A stretch of 42,884 nucleotides of DNA from Planctomycetota bacterium. Its GTDB lineage: Bacteria > Planctomycetota > PUPC01 > JACPCR01. The notes beneath the pieces are model-generated. The model did not search any database. It was not told where the DNA came from and saw only the letters and a program-made list of their open reading frames with translations. Within the stretch, counting starts at the first letter, position 1, and each line of letters starts with the position of its first letter. Made by a program: the position numbers and the translations under genes. The stretch lies in contig JAQBXN010000070.1 of the NCBI GenBank assembly GCA_027625095.1, positions 1 to 42,884 of the forward strand. The letters are read 5' to 3'. This document shows, in pieces, positions 24,545 to 32,695 of the stretch.

Positions 24545-25696
24545 GTGGATATTTTCAAGATCGTCCCTGAGTGGGCATGGCAGCCCAAAGTCTTCTTTAT
24601 ACCGATTTCGGTCGCGTTTTTTATCGTTCTCTACAACGATAAGCTGATCCGACTCCTGGTGAATCCAATCGTCGCCTGGGCAGCCGCATTGGCGACCACT
24701 GCGGTTTTTGTGCTGGGCACCGCCAATCCAACATTCAAGGAGATCATTACCAAGGGTGACAACATCCCGATCATCATCATGGTTTATACCTTCGGCTTCT
24801 TCACGTGGCTGGCGTTGAGAAGGGGAACGATTAACGATGACCGTGCTGACCGGGGCCTGCCTCCCCTCGAAGAAGCGGAAGGCCACCAGAAAGTCATGGT
24901 ATGGCCGGATCTCGTTTATACCGAATTCATCTGCCTGATTCTGATTACCGTCGGTCTGCTGGTCTGGTCGCTGGTGCTGAAAGCACCACTTGAGCAGCCC
25001 GCCACTACGGTCGAAACGCCCAACCCTTCAAAGGCCCCGTGGTATTTCCTCGGATTGCAGGAACTTCTGGTCTACTTCGACCCCTGGATCGCAGGAGTTC
25101 TCCTGCCGGGCGCGGTGCTTGGTGGACTGATCGTCATTCCCTACATCGACACCAATCCTAAGGGGTCTGGTTATTACACCCTCCGAGACCGTCGATTTGC
25201 CATATCGATGTTTCTTTACGGCTTCCTCATCATGTGGGTGCTGCTTATCTTCGTGGGCACTTTTCTGCGCGGCCCGAATTGGAATATCTTCCCTCTCGGT
25301 CAAGAGTGGACAGTGCACAAGATCGAGGTGCTCAACAACGTCAACTTTTCGGAATATTTCTGGGTGCTCGGGCTTAACCAGCCGCTACCATCCCACTGGT
25401 TCATGCGTGAACTGCCCGGATTCCTTTTCTGCGCAGGTTTCTTCATCATCGGTCCAGGGATTGTGATGTTCCAGCCACTTGGAAAAGCGCTGGAGCCAAT
25501 CCCACTTATTGGGAAAACCTTTGCCAGCTTCTTCTATTTCTGGAGGAAGATGTGGGTTGAACTCGGTTTTGTGCGATACAGCATTCTGGTGAATCTTTTC
25601 CTCATGATGGCGTTTACCGTGCTCAAAATGATCACCCGCTGGGCTTTCAACCTGAAGTATTTCGTCTCTATACCGGAATTCTTCTTCAACATTTGA
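24545..25696 (+). CDS. Cytochrome b C-terminal/subunit IV-like protein, enlarged
   Basis: A 383-residue membrane protein, more than twice the size of b6f subunit IV. Two to three extra hydrophobic helices precede the core. Core segments are KAPWYFLGLQELLVYFDPW, the PGAVLGGLIVIPYID helix and RRFAISMFLYGF. Further helices follow near the C-terminus (FLFCAGFFIIGPGIVMF, VNLFLMMAFTVLKM). At the Qo-site PEWY motif the sequence is A164-P165-W-Y167, so the Glu that usually takes part in quinol oxidation is missing. The start is GTG at 24545 and the 152-nt gap from the b6-like gene holds no other gene. It completes the quinol-oxidising membrane core. Confidence 0.85.
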   Translation: MDIFKIVPEWAWQPKVFFIPISVAFFIVLYNDKLIRLLVNPIVAWAAALATTAVFVLGTANPTFKEIITKGDNIPIIIMVYTFGFFTWLALRRGTINDDRADRGLPPLEEAEGHQKVMVWPDLVYTEFICLILITVGLLVWSLVLKAPLEQPATTVETPNPSKAPWYFLGLQELLVYFDPWIAGVLLPGAVLGGLIVIPYIDTNPKGSGYYTLRDRRFAISMFLYGFLIMWVLLIFVGTFLRGPNWNIFPLGQEWTVHKIEVLNNVNFSEYFWVLGLNQPLPSHWFMRELPGFLFCAGFFIIGPGIVMFQPLGKALEPIPLIGKTFASFFYFWRKMWVELGFVRYSILVNLFLMMAFTVLKMITRWAFNLKYFVSIPEFFFNI

Positions 25697-25700
25697 TACC

Positions 25701-25734
25701 AAGAACCCACGGCAAACGTGTGTCTGGGGTTCTT
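25701..25734 (+). other. Intercistronic hairpin in the cytochrome operon
   Basis: AAGAACCC (25701-25708) pairs perfectly with GGGTTCTT (25727-25734), 5 nt after the stop codon of the subunit-IV-like gene. No T run follows. It could adjust stoichiometry by mRNA processing or stabilisation. Confidence 0.4.
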
Positions 25735-25841
25735 ACGAATTACAACCAGATTTGTTAAGGCCCCCCATGATCTGGTGTCGTGGGTGAACGGGTTAATCTC
25801 GTCGGGCGCTAATTCAGACTCATCGCTAACCAAAGCAGAAA

Positions 25842-28800
25842 ATGCCTGCAAAAGAACATGATCATGCTTATTCAATGAACACATTGAATAAGATTTTTTT
25901 CATCAGCAGTTCGCTCCTCTCCCTTTGTTTCTTCCTGATGTTTGTTCAGGATTACGAACGTCCATGGAAGAAATATCAGCGAACCTTCGTCAAGATGGAA
26001 AAGGAAAAAGCCCTGGGGCCGCTGCTTAAGGGGCCGCCAGACGAGGCACTTAAGAAACTGCAGCAGCTCAAGAAAGCGATCGAGGCGGCCTCCACGGCGG
26101 TCGATTCAAAGAAGGGCGAGATCGCCACAATCGAGGCGGAACTCTCAGAGAAGGCCCGTGAACTCTACCAGAAAAATAATCTTGACCTGCAGTTCATCAA
26201 GGTGAAGTACGATGTGGCCCGGTACCAGTTTGAAGATCTGGTGCATAATGGCGTTGCGTATGGTGAGAATGGCGATCTGCTCCCTGCTGCCGTCAAGGCC
26301 AAGGAACGACTCGACCACTTCGGTAGCGAGGTTGCGAAGAAAACCCCAGTTGTTCTCGAACTGGAAGAAAGAACAGCACAAGGCCGAATGAAGCTTCGAA
26401 AAATTCGTTCTGGACTTGTGGAAGCAAATAGGGAGTTTATAGCTGCGAAGGCAGATCAGACAAAGCTCATCCGAAAACTCGCCAGTATCGGCGTGGCAGT
26501 CAGCCAGGTCTCCGACGTCAAGGGTAACCTGACGTTTAAATATAAAGAGGGTCTCGGCATTGAAACCGTGCAGTATCTTTTTGAGAACGCCCCGCTGGTC
26601 GATTTCATCGGCCCGACCATCAAGGTAGAGCAGGAAGTCGTCGACAAACTCACGGATGATTATTTCTTTGCACAAGTGGGCAAGGTTGACCGCTGTACCA
26701 CATGCCATCTGGGCATTTCCAAATCGGGCTTCGAGGCGGCGGAGCAACCCTATCGCACCCACCCGCATCTCGACGACAACCTCTACCTGTCGAGCCTCTC
26801 GCCGCACCCGCAAAAGGAATTTGGCTGCTCTGTCTGTCATGAAGGCATGGCCTGGGCTACAGATTTCAATCGCGTGATGCACGTGCCCAACAGCACCAGC
26901 CAGAAGAATGAGTGGAATGAGAAATTCGGGTGGGAGAAGTCATTCAAGAAGGGACAGCACTATTGGGATCATCCAATGATTCCGCTCGAGTACACAGAAT
27001 CCTCCTGCCTGCAGTGCCACAGCGATCCGACCGCTATTCCGGAGGCCGAAAAACTCCACGAAGGCTACACGACTTTTAAGGAATACGGCTGCTTCGGCTG
27101 CCACAAGGCGCCGGGATTCGAAAACGTCCGCAAAGTCGGCCCGAGCTTGAAGAACGTCAGCCACAAGCTGGATGAAGAATGGATGAAGAAATGGATTCTT
27201 GATCCCTGGAAATCCGAATCTCACCACCGCATGCCGCAGGTATTCAACCTCACAAACTCCGCGGCTGATATGAAGGATCATGACGACAATAACATTGCCG
27301 CCGAAAACTACACCGAGATTCAGGCTATCACCGCCTACCTGAGGCATGACTCGTCAAAGGATGAGTCATTTACCATTAAGCCAGAGACACAGGCTGGAGA
27401 TGCTGAGAACGGCAAAAACCTCCTCATAACCGTTGGCTGCCTGGCTTGCCATGAAAACAAGGAGGCCGAAACCTTCTTGAACGCCAGCCTGGAAGATCCC
27501 GATGAAGAAGTGGCTGGTAAAGAAGTTCGTGCTCGCCTCCAAAAGACGCTGCCGGGCCTCTATCAGAAATCAGAGTTCGGCCCGAGTTTGTCAGGCATCC
27601 GAACCAAACTCCGACAAGATGATTCGGAAGCGCGAGGCTGGCTCGTTGATTGGATCAGCAGTCCGCAGCACTACTTCCCAAATACCAAGATGCCGAACCT
27701 GCGTTTATCAAAGGAGCAGGCACTTGATATCGCAGAATTTCTGATGACGCAGAAGGATGAAGCTTTTGCAGCTCTGCCTGTCCCCGCCGCAGATGGGGCA
27801 GCGCTCAAGAAACTGCTCGTCGACCGGTTGTCCGAAAAAATGCTCAGGAAGGATGCAGTAGAAAACTACGAGCGGATGGCTCAAAACGAACGTGAGGTCA
27901 TGCTCGGCGAAATTCTCGTCAGACATTATGGCTGCTATGGTTGCCACGAGGTGCGTGGACTCGAAACCACCAATGGCATCGGAGCGGAACTCACCACGTG
28001 GGGCACGAAGAAGCCAGACAAGCTTGATTTCGGGCTGCTGCCGCTTGAACATAATCGTTACGCCTGGCTCGAACAGAAACTGCATGACCCGCGCGGGTTT
28101 GACATGACCGTTATGGGCGGACACGGCCAAAGCGATGATCACGGTGAAGGCGGATTCGCCCACCTTGAATACAAAGGACTCCGCAGAGTTATTCGCAAAG
28201 ATCGACTGCGAATGCCGAAATTCCCATTCCATAACGACATTGAGAAGGTCAAATCGGTCGTTACCTTTGTTACTGGCCTGAGAGGGAAATCGATTCATGC
28301 AGATTACCAGGACAAACTGGAAGGAGACCGCGGCGCTATCGTCCGGGGTGAGCAGGTCCTTCAGAAATATAACTGCGAAGGCTGCCACCAAATCGAGCTC
28401 CCCAGTGTTGCCTGGAAGTTTGAAGACGGCAGCGTCGACGATCTTCACGGCCGTTTCCTCATGCGGCGTTACGATGAAGAGATCAAAGAGATTAACGAAA
28501 AAGATCCAGCGATGTATGTGTTTCAATCCTGGTCAAAGAAGGACGGCCTCATGGGCCGCAGCATGCCCCTGGTGAGTGCTGGAAAATCTGAAGATTATCC
28601 CATTATCAGCAGGTTTAATCCTGGACGTGGTGGCATGATTCTTCCGTACCTCAACGCTGCACTCGTTAAGAATCCACAAATCGGCACCGCCGATAATGCG
28701 CTCAACTACGGCCCGCCTCCGCTCCACGAAGAAGGACGTAAAGTTCAAAACAAGTGGCTCTTCAGCTTCTTGAAGAAACCATACAAGATCAGACCCGCCC

Positions 28801-29588
28801 TCGATGTCGTTATGCCGACATTCCCGCTCAGCGACGACGAAGCTACCAGGCTCGTCGCCTACTTTGCAGCGAAGGCCCGCCAAATCATCATCAAGGACAC
28901 CACCACCACCCTCATCGCACTGCGGGGGGCGGAATGGATTACTGATGACCTCCTGAAGATAAGACTCAGCAAAGTCGGTGGAGCCAATCCCATTGAGGAG
29001 AGCGCCCTTCAGGATATTACAAGAGATATTCTGGTGGCCGGGGAAGGCAGGCTTAGCCGCGAAGATCGGTGGCAACTCGAAGAATTCATCGAGTTCCGCT
29101 ATCCGTTTGAACGCATCAGGGAACTCGAGCCAGACTATCTCGCATCCAAACCCGATAACCATTTGGCCTCAGCCGCCAATCTCATGTCCGGCGACCTGAT
29201 GGATGATGCGGGCAAACCGGTCTTCGGCCCAGATGGCGAGCCAAGAAAAGGCCTGGATTGTAACAAGTGCCACTTCATCGGTGACGTCGTTCCAGCCGGC
29301 GACATCCTCGCCCGTGCTCCGCAACTCGTCGATGTCCGTGAACGCATTCAGCCCCGCTACCTTCTGCGCTGGCTCATTAATCCGCCGAACGTAGTCCCGG
29401 GCACCAAAATGCCGCCACTCTTTGAGGCTGATAAATACCAGCACATCCTCAAAGGTTCCCAGGAAGAGCACGTCGAGACTGTCAAGGATGTCCTTTTCAA
29501 CAATGAGCCCCTTCGCAAGTGGAAGGCCCCATTGCCCGCGCTGCCGAAGGCCGCGGCATCGACAGGTAAGGAACAACCGAGTTCGTAA
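25842..29588 (+). CDS. Octaheme c-type cytochrome subunit with N-terminal membrane anchor and coiled coil
   Basis: A 1248-residue protein. One N-terminal hydrophobic helix (IFFISSSLLSLCFFLMF) acts as an uncleaved anchor or signal. A charged coiled-coil region runs to about residue 235. Eight CxxCH heme sites follow at about residues 285 (CTTCH), 329 (CSVCH), 389 (CLQCH), 417 (CFGCH), 533 (CLACH), 698 (CYGCH), 845 (CEGCH) and 1140 (CNKCH), several in repeated cytochrome c modules ending in KMP-type Met motifs (TKMPNLRLS, TKMPPLFE). As last gene of the Rieske/b6/IV operon it probably replaces cytochrome f or c1 as electron acceptor. The start could be ATG 25842 or 25875; neither has a strong ribosome-binding site. 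Confidence 0.9.
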   Translation: MPAKEHDHAYSMNTLNKIFFISSSLLSLCFFLMFVQDYERPWKKYQRTFVKMEKEKALGPLLKGPPDEALKKLQQLKKAIEAASTAVDSKKGEIATIEAELSEKARELYQKNNLDLQFIKVKYDVARYQFEDLVHNGVAYGENGDLLPAAVKAKERLDHFGSEVAKKTPVVLELEERTAQGRMKLRKIRSGLVEANREFIAAKADQTKLIRKLASIGVAVSQVSDVKGNLTFKYKEGLGIETVQYLFENAPLVDFIGPTIKVEQEVVDKLTDDYFFAQVGKVDRCTTCHLGISKSGFEAAEQPYRTHPHLDDNLYLSSLSPHPQKEFGCSVCHEGMAWATDFNRVMHVPNSTSQKNEWNEKFGWEKSFKKGQHYWDHPMIPLEYTESSCLQCHSDPTAIPEAEKLHEGYTTFKEYGCFGCHKAPGFENVRKVGPSLKNVSHKLDEEWMKKWILDPWKSESHHRMPQVFNLTNSAADMKDHDDNNIAAENYTEIQAITAYLRHDSSKDESFTIKPETQAGDAENGKNLLITVGCLACHENKEAETFLNASLEDPDEEVAGKEVRARLQKTLPGLYQKSEFGPSLSGIRTKLRQDDSEARGWLVDWISSPQHYFPNTKMPNLRLSKEQALDIAEFLMTQKDEAFAALPVPAADGAALKKLLVDRLSEKMLRKDAVENYERMAQNEREVMLGEILVRHYGCYGCHEVRGLETTNGIGAELTTWGTKKPDKLDFGLLPLEHNRYAWLEQKLHDPRGFDMTVMGGHGQSDDHGEGGFAHLEYKGLRRVIRKDRLRMPKFPFHNDIEKVKSVVTFVTGLRGKSIHADYQDKLEGDRGAIVRGEQVLQKYNCEGCHQIELPSVAWKFEDGSVDDLHGRFLMRRYDEEIKEINEKDPAMYVFQSWSKKDGLMGRSMPLVSAGKSEDYPIISRFNPGRGGMILPYLNAALVKNPQIGTADNALNYGPPPLHEEGRKVQNKWLFSFLKKPYKIRPALDVVMPTFPLSDDEATRLVAYFAAKARQIIIKDTTTTLIALRGAEWITDDLLKIRLSKVGGANPIEESALQDITRDILVAGEGRLSREDRWQLEEFIEFRYPFERIRELEPDYLASKPDNHLASAANLMSGDLMDDAGKPVFGPDGEPRKGLDCNKCHFIGDVVPAGDILARAPQLVDVRERIQPRYLLRWLINPPNVVPGTKMPPLFEADKYQHILKGSQEEHVETVKDVLFNNEPLRKWKAPLPALPKAAASTGKEQPSS

Positions 29589-29613
29589 TGAAGATCAATG
29601 CATGAAGTCCAAG

Positions 29614-29646
29614 AGCCGCAGACAGCAATGTCTGCGGCTTTTTTTG
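29614..29646 (+). terminator. Intrinsic terminator of the cytochrome bc operon
   Basis: AGCCGCAGACA pairs with TGTCTGCGGCT around a short GCAA loop, followed by seven T. It lies 25 nt after the stop of the octaheme cytochrome gene. Confidence 0.85.
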
Positions 29647-29699
29647 TGGCCAAGGTGCATGGGTTATCAGCTCTGGAGGAGATGCGTCGTCCTGCCTGA

Positions 29700-30686
29700 T
29701 TATCCTTTTGCTCTGGCACCTGAGAAAGTGGAAACGGTAGCAGCCTTGGCCTCTTCAACCGCCTTGATGGCATCGAGATGGCGTTCTCTATATCGCCCCT
29801 GGGTGAGCCTCCACACGGACTGCATAAAACCCAGCAACAGACTCGTATCCAACCTCGGCGTGCAATAGCGAACGGTCTTCTCAAGGTTGTCATGGACGCT
29901 GTGATTGCTGCCTGTGGGCACTTGATCGTAACCGGCTTCATTCAGATCCAGGTAAGTTTTCACACGATCCAGCCGGCGATCAAAACGCTCTCCGTAATAC
30001 CAGTTACTTTGAAGCACATCCTTCGGCATATTCTCCATAAATTTATCGGGGTAGTGCCAGTAATAGTCTGACCAGACCCATGGGCGTGAACCGCCTTTGC
30101 GCACCTCATCGAGGTAAAAGTACAGGTCGTGCCACCAGAGCCCGTGCTGGCGGATTACCACATACTGATAGAAACGCTGGTGCTGAGCTGTTTCCTCATC
30201 CATTCCAAGATGGAAAAATCTTGGGCCATCAAAAATCTCAATGACTTCGGATATCAGATCTCGGCAGACCTGGTAGTAAGGCTCGGTCGACAGGCAACGT
30301 GAATAAGGGCCGAGCCAAGTGTCATGCGCCGCAGAGAAGTTGAGCTTCGGAATCGGTTCCAGGCCAAGCCGGCGGAGGCGTTTTAATTCGACCTTCAGCC
30401 GCTTGACCGTCCATGCACGTTTCACAGCGATTTCGGGGTGGCTGTTGTACTGGATGCCATCAGCGAGATCGATCACCACCATGTTGAGTCCGGCGGCGGA
30501 CATCTTTTCGGTCAATTCGTTCCAGAGCGTTGTCTCGCAGCGCAAGCTGGGGTGATAACTTGCGTGGTCATATTTCCATTCAGGTGCAACCCGATCCGCC
30601 CACAGGTTCGCGCCCTGATGGATCAAGTAGGCCCAGATGATTTCCGATTCAGTAACATTGTTTTGTCTTTTCTCTATTTTTTTCAT
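29700..30686 (-). CDS. GH20-like TIM-barrel protein
   Basis: A 328-residue protein without an evident signal peptide. NMVVIDLADGIQYNSHPE, LGLEPIPKLNFSAAHDTWLG and FFHLGMDEET form a barrel pattern, and the H-x-G-x-D-E motif (Asp163, Glu164) is the catalytic Asp-Glu dyad of family 20 hexosaminidases, which use substrate-assisted catalysis. VWSDYYWHYP and LQSNWYYG supply the Trp-rich later strands. Overall similarity to true hexosaminidases looks distant and the usual N-terminal alpha/beta domain is missing, so the substrate is open. The lack of a signal peptide suggests a cytoplasmic enzyme. It is convergent with the cytochrome operon. Confidence 0.6.
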   Translation of the reverse strand: MKKIEKRQNNVTESEIIWAYLIHQGANLWADRVAPEWKYDHASYHPSLRCETTLWNELTEKMSAAGLNMVVIDLADGIQYNSHPEIAVKRAWTVKRLKVELKRLRRLGLEPIPKLNFSAAHDTWLGPYSRCLSTEPYYQVCRDLISEVIEIFDGPRFFHLGMDEETAQHQRFYQYVVIRQHGLWWHDLYFYLDEVRKGGSRPWVWSDYYWHYPDKFMENMPKDVLQSNWYYGERFDRRLDRVKTYLDLNEAGYDQVPTGSNHSVHDNLEKTVRYCTPRLDTSLLLGFMQSVWRLTQGRYRERHLDAIKAVEEAKAATVSTFSGARAKG

Positions 30687-31219
30687 TTTTTGTTAAAGAT
30701 TCCTACATCGACACTCGTTAATAGAAATCGTTCCCATCAAGAACAAGTTAGCTTGTTTTAGATTTGAACAGATTTTTTCACAATCCAGCTCTCTGAAAGA
30801 CCCCTGCTTGTCAGAGTGAACGGACCAATGAGGCGTCGGGTTAGACGTTAGGGGCTAGTGAGGCACTGTTTCCCAAAAGGAGATGAGTGCTTCATTAGTT
30901 TTAAATGCAATTTTTCAGTGGGCCAAACTGGAGATGCCGCAAATCGGGTGGGACTTGCGGTTTGGGCGACCATCATACGGTTTTGGTTTATTGAAAGTAG
31001 TCGGACGGCCGAGCAAATGCGGTCCTGATCGAGGTAAGAGGTCCTGGCGGCACCGAAGGCGATGTTTGGATTCCGGCTAAACAGTTACTTCAGGCCTGAA
31101 TGATCTGTTGAGACTTGGCGATCATGCTTGAAGTCATCATATCTGAATCACCGGCTTCCGTGGCGGCCCTGATAGGCTCGGTGTTGTGATTGGCGTATGA
31201 ACCCGGAAATCGTCCCCAT
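30687..31219. other. Intergenic region between divergent genes
   Basis: About 530 nt. The left 100 nt are AT-rich and probably contain the minus-strand promoter of the GH20-like gene. No tRNA, small conserved frame or terminator is recognised. The sequence near 30880-31130 has unused short frames only. It might hold gene remnants, but none could be identified. Confidence 0.4.
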
Positions 31220-31249
31220 TTGCGGCATGGAAACGCCCGTCTGTATAAT
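31220..31249 (+). promoter_or_regulatory. Promoter of the sugar-phosphate isomerase-like gene
   Basis: TTGCGG (31220-31225), 18-nt spacer, perfect TATAAT (31244-31249) followed by CCGC, as at 11.1 and 20.0 kb. The predicted start near 31256 lies downstream of the in-frame ATG at 31197, which supports ATG 31284 as the true start. Confidence 0.6.
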
Positions 31250-31283
31250 CCGCACCTTCAACTTTCTCATTCCTGATACAACC

Positions 31284-32288
31284 ATGAGCAACCAGATTAT
31301 CCTCACCGGCTTCGCGGACGAAGGCCCGGTAAGCAAACAGGCAGCAGAACAATTATCCATGCTGGCAGGGCTTGGTCTTTCCTATTACTCGATTCGGTTC
31401 GTTGACATGGGCAGTGGCGTCAAGAATGTTATGAAACTCGATGACGACGAGGTGAGCAGACTCAAGGCGCTTCACAATAATTTTGGCATCAAGGTTTCGT
31501 CCGTGGGTTCGCCGATAGGTAAGGTCAAACTCCTCGATATTGATGACGGCACGAGGAACGCCTACATCCCCTTCGAGCAGTATCTGGCCGAAGACGTCCA
31601 GCGGGCCATTGATCTCACTCACGCATTCGAATCCAAGCTTATCCGTGGGTTTTCCTTCTATCCCCCCAAGGGCAGCGATCCCAAAGTACATTTCAGCAAA
31701 GCCGTCGATCAGATCGGCAAGATTGCGGAGAAATGTGGGTCGGAGAATGTCATCTTCGGACTCGAAGTGGAAGCCAATCTTATCGGGCATGACGGCGCCT
31801 CCATGGCTGCCATCTATGAACAGGTCAACCATCCCAACATGTTTCTCATCTATGACGGGGCCAATATCCTGGTTCAGCACGGAAGTCGTGAGAACACGGT
31901 GGCAGATTACTTTGCAATGAAGCCTGGACTCGGCTGGTTACATATCAAGGACTACAAAGTCGACGACTCCCTTCAGTGGAAGGGCCATGTGGACGAGGAC
32001 ATGCTGAAGAATTTCTTGCCCGCCGATATTGGTGACTGTGGACACGAAGAGATTCTGCGCGATCTCAGAGATTTCATTCCCGAGCTTGAGCAACGCCTCG
32101 AACCGCACGGTATCCCGGGGGTCTTCCTCGATCTCGAGCCGCATCTCAAGGGTGGCGGACAATTCGGTGGGTTCAGCGGTCCTGACGGATTTGGCGTGGC
32201 ACTACGTGGCCTGTGCAACGTCCTCGACTACGTTGGGATTGATTATCACCTGCGCGATTATTCTGATATTAAAAAACTGAAATCGTAG
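31284..32288 (+). CDS. Sugar phosphate isomerase/epimerase family TIM-barrel protein
   Basis: A 334-residue protein of the xylose isomerase-like TIM-barrel superfamily. It begins ILTGFADEGPVSKQAAEQL and has LGLSYYSIRFVD, FGIKVSSVGSPIGK, IRGFSFYPPKG, IFGLEVEANLIGHD, FLIYDGANI and LGWLHIKDYK segments; Glu in the LEVE strand, Asp in YDGAN, His in LHIKD and the later Glu in LDLEPH are likely metal ligands. Members isomerise or epimerise sugars and inositol derivatives; the exact substrate is unknown. The start at 31284 fits both the promoter and the fold. A YlbF-family gene and a TolC-family gene follow at short distance. Confidence 0.8.
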   Translation: MSNQIILTGFADEGPVSKQAAEQLSMLAGLGLSYYSIRFVDMGSGVKNVMKLDDDEVSRLKALHNNFGIKVSSVGSPIGKVKLLDIDDGTRNAYIPFEQYLAEDVQRAIDLTHAFESKLIRGFSFYPPKGSDPKVHFSKAVDQIGKIAEKCGSENVIFGLEVEANLIGHDGASMAAIYEQVNHPNMFLIYDGANILVQHGSRENTVADYFAMKPGLGWLHIKDYKVDDSLQWKGHVDEDMLKNFLPADIGDCGHEEILRDLRDFIPELEQRLEPHGIPGVFLDLEPHLKGGGQFGGFSGPDGFGVALRGLCNVLDYVGIDYHLRDYSDIKKLKS

Positions 32289-32332
32289 CAAGGCGCTCGG
32301 TCGCCCTGAAATATCGTTCACGAATAGCCCAG

Positions 32333-32692
32333 ATGATTGACCCCAAAAAAGACGACATCCGGCAGATACTTGATCTGGCCGAACGGCTGGGTGTGTCTAT
32401 ATCTGCAAGTGAGCGATACAAGGCGTTAGACGCAATTTCTCAAGAGATTGAAGACGATGATGACACCAGCCAGCTCGTCAAGGATTATTCCCGTTTGAAA
32501 CTGCGGGCAATAAAGGGCGGCCACGGTGATGAACAGGAAAAACGCCTGCAGGAAGTCCTGGAGCGGCGCATTCGGGAAAATCCCAAAATAGCGCGGCTGC
32601 TCAAGACCCAGGCCGACTTTGCCGAATTGATGAGCAAAGTGCGTTCAAGTCTGACGGACGCCCTCGGTTCGCACGTCGAGACCGGGATCTGA
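32333..32692 (+). CDS. YlbF family protein
   Basis: A 119-residue, almost entirely helical, charged protein. It has IRQILDLAERLGVSISASE followed by RYKALDAI, an acidic EIEDDDD stretch, LVKDYSRLKLRA, and a C-terminal NPKIARLLKTQADFAELMSK segment. This pattern (AEELGxAIxxSExYxxL, later NPxIxxxLxA) fits the YlbF/YmcA family. In Bacillus YlbF belongs to the Y-complex that modulates RNase Y; rny is in this window 22 kb away. Whether this homologue does the same is inference. The TolC-family gene starts 3 nt after its stop, so they are co-transcribed. Confidence 0.7.
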   Translation: MIDPKKDDIRQILDLAERLGVSISASERYKALDAISQEIEDDDDTSQLVKDYSRLKLRAIKGGHGDEQEKRLQEVLERRIRENPKIARLLKTQADFAELMSKVRSSLTDALGSHVETGI

Positions 32693-32695
32693 TTC

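Noticed and set aside
27708..28526. 272-residue minus-strand frame, and similar long antisense frames at 26145-26882 and 28533-29162
   Set aside because: All lie inside the octaheme cytochrome gene, whose CxxCH motifs fix the true frame.
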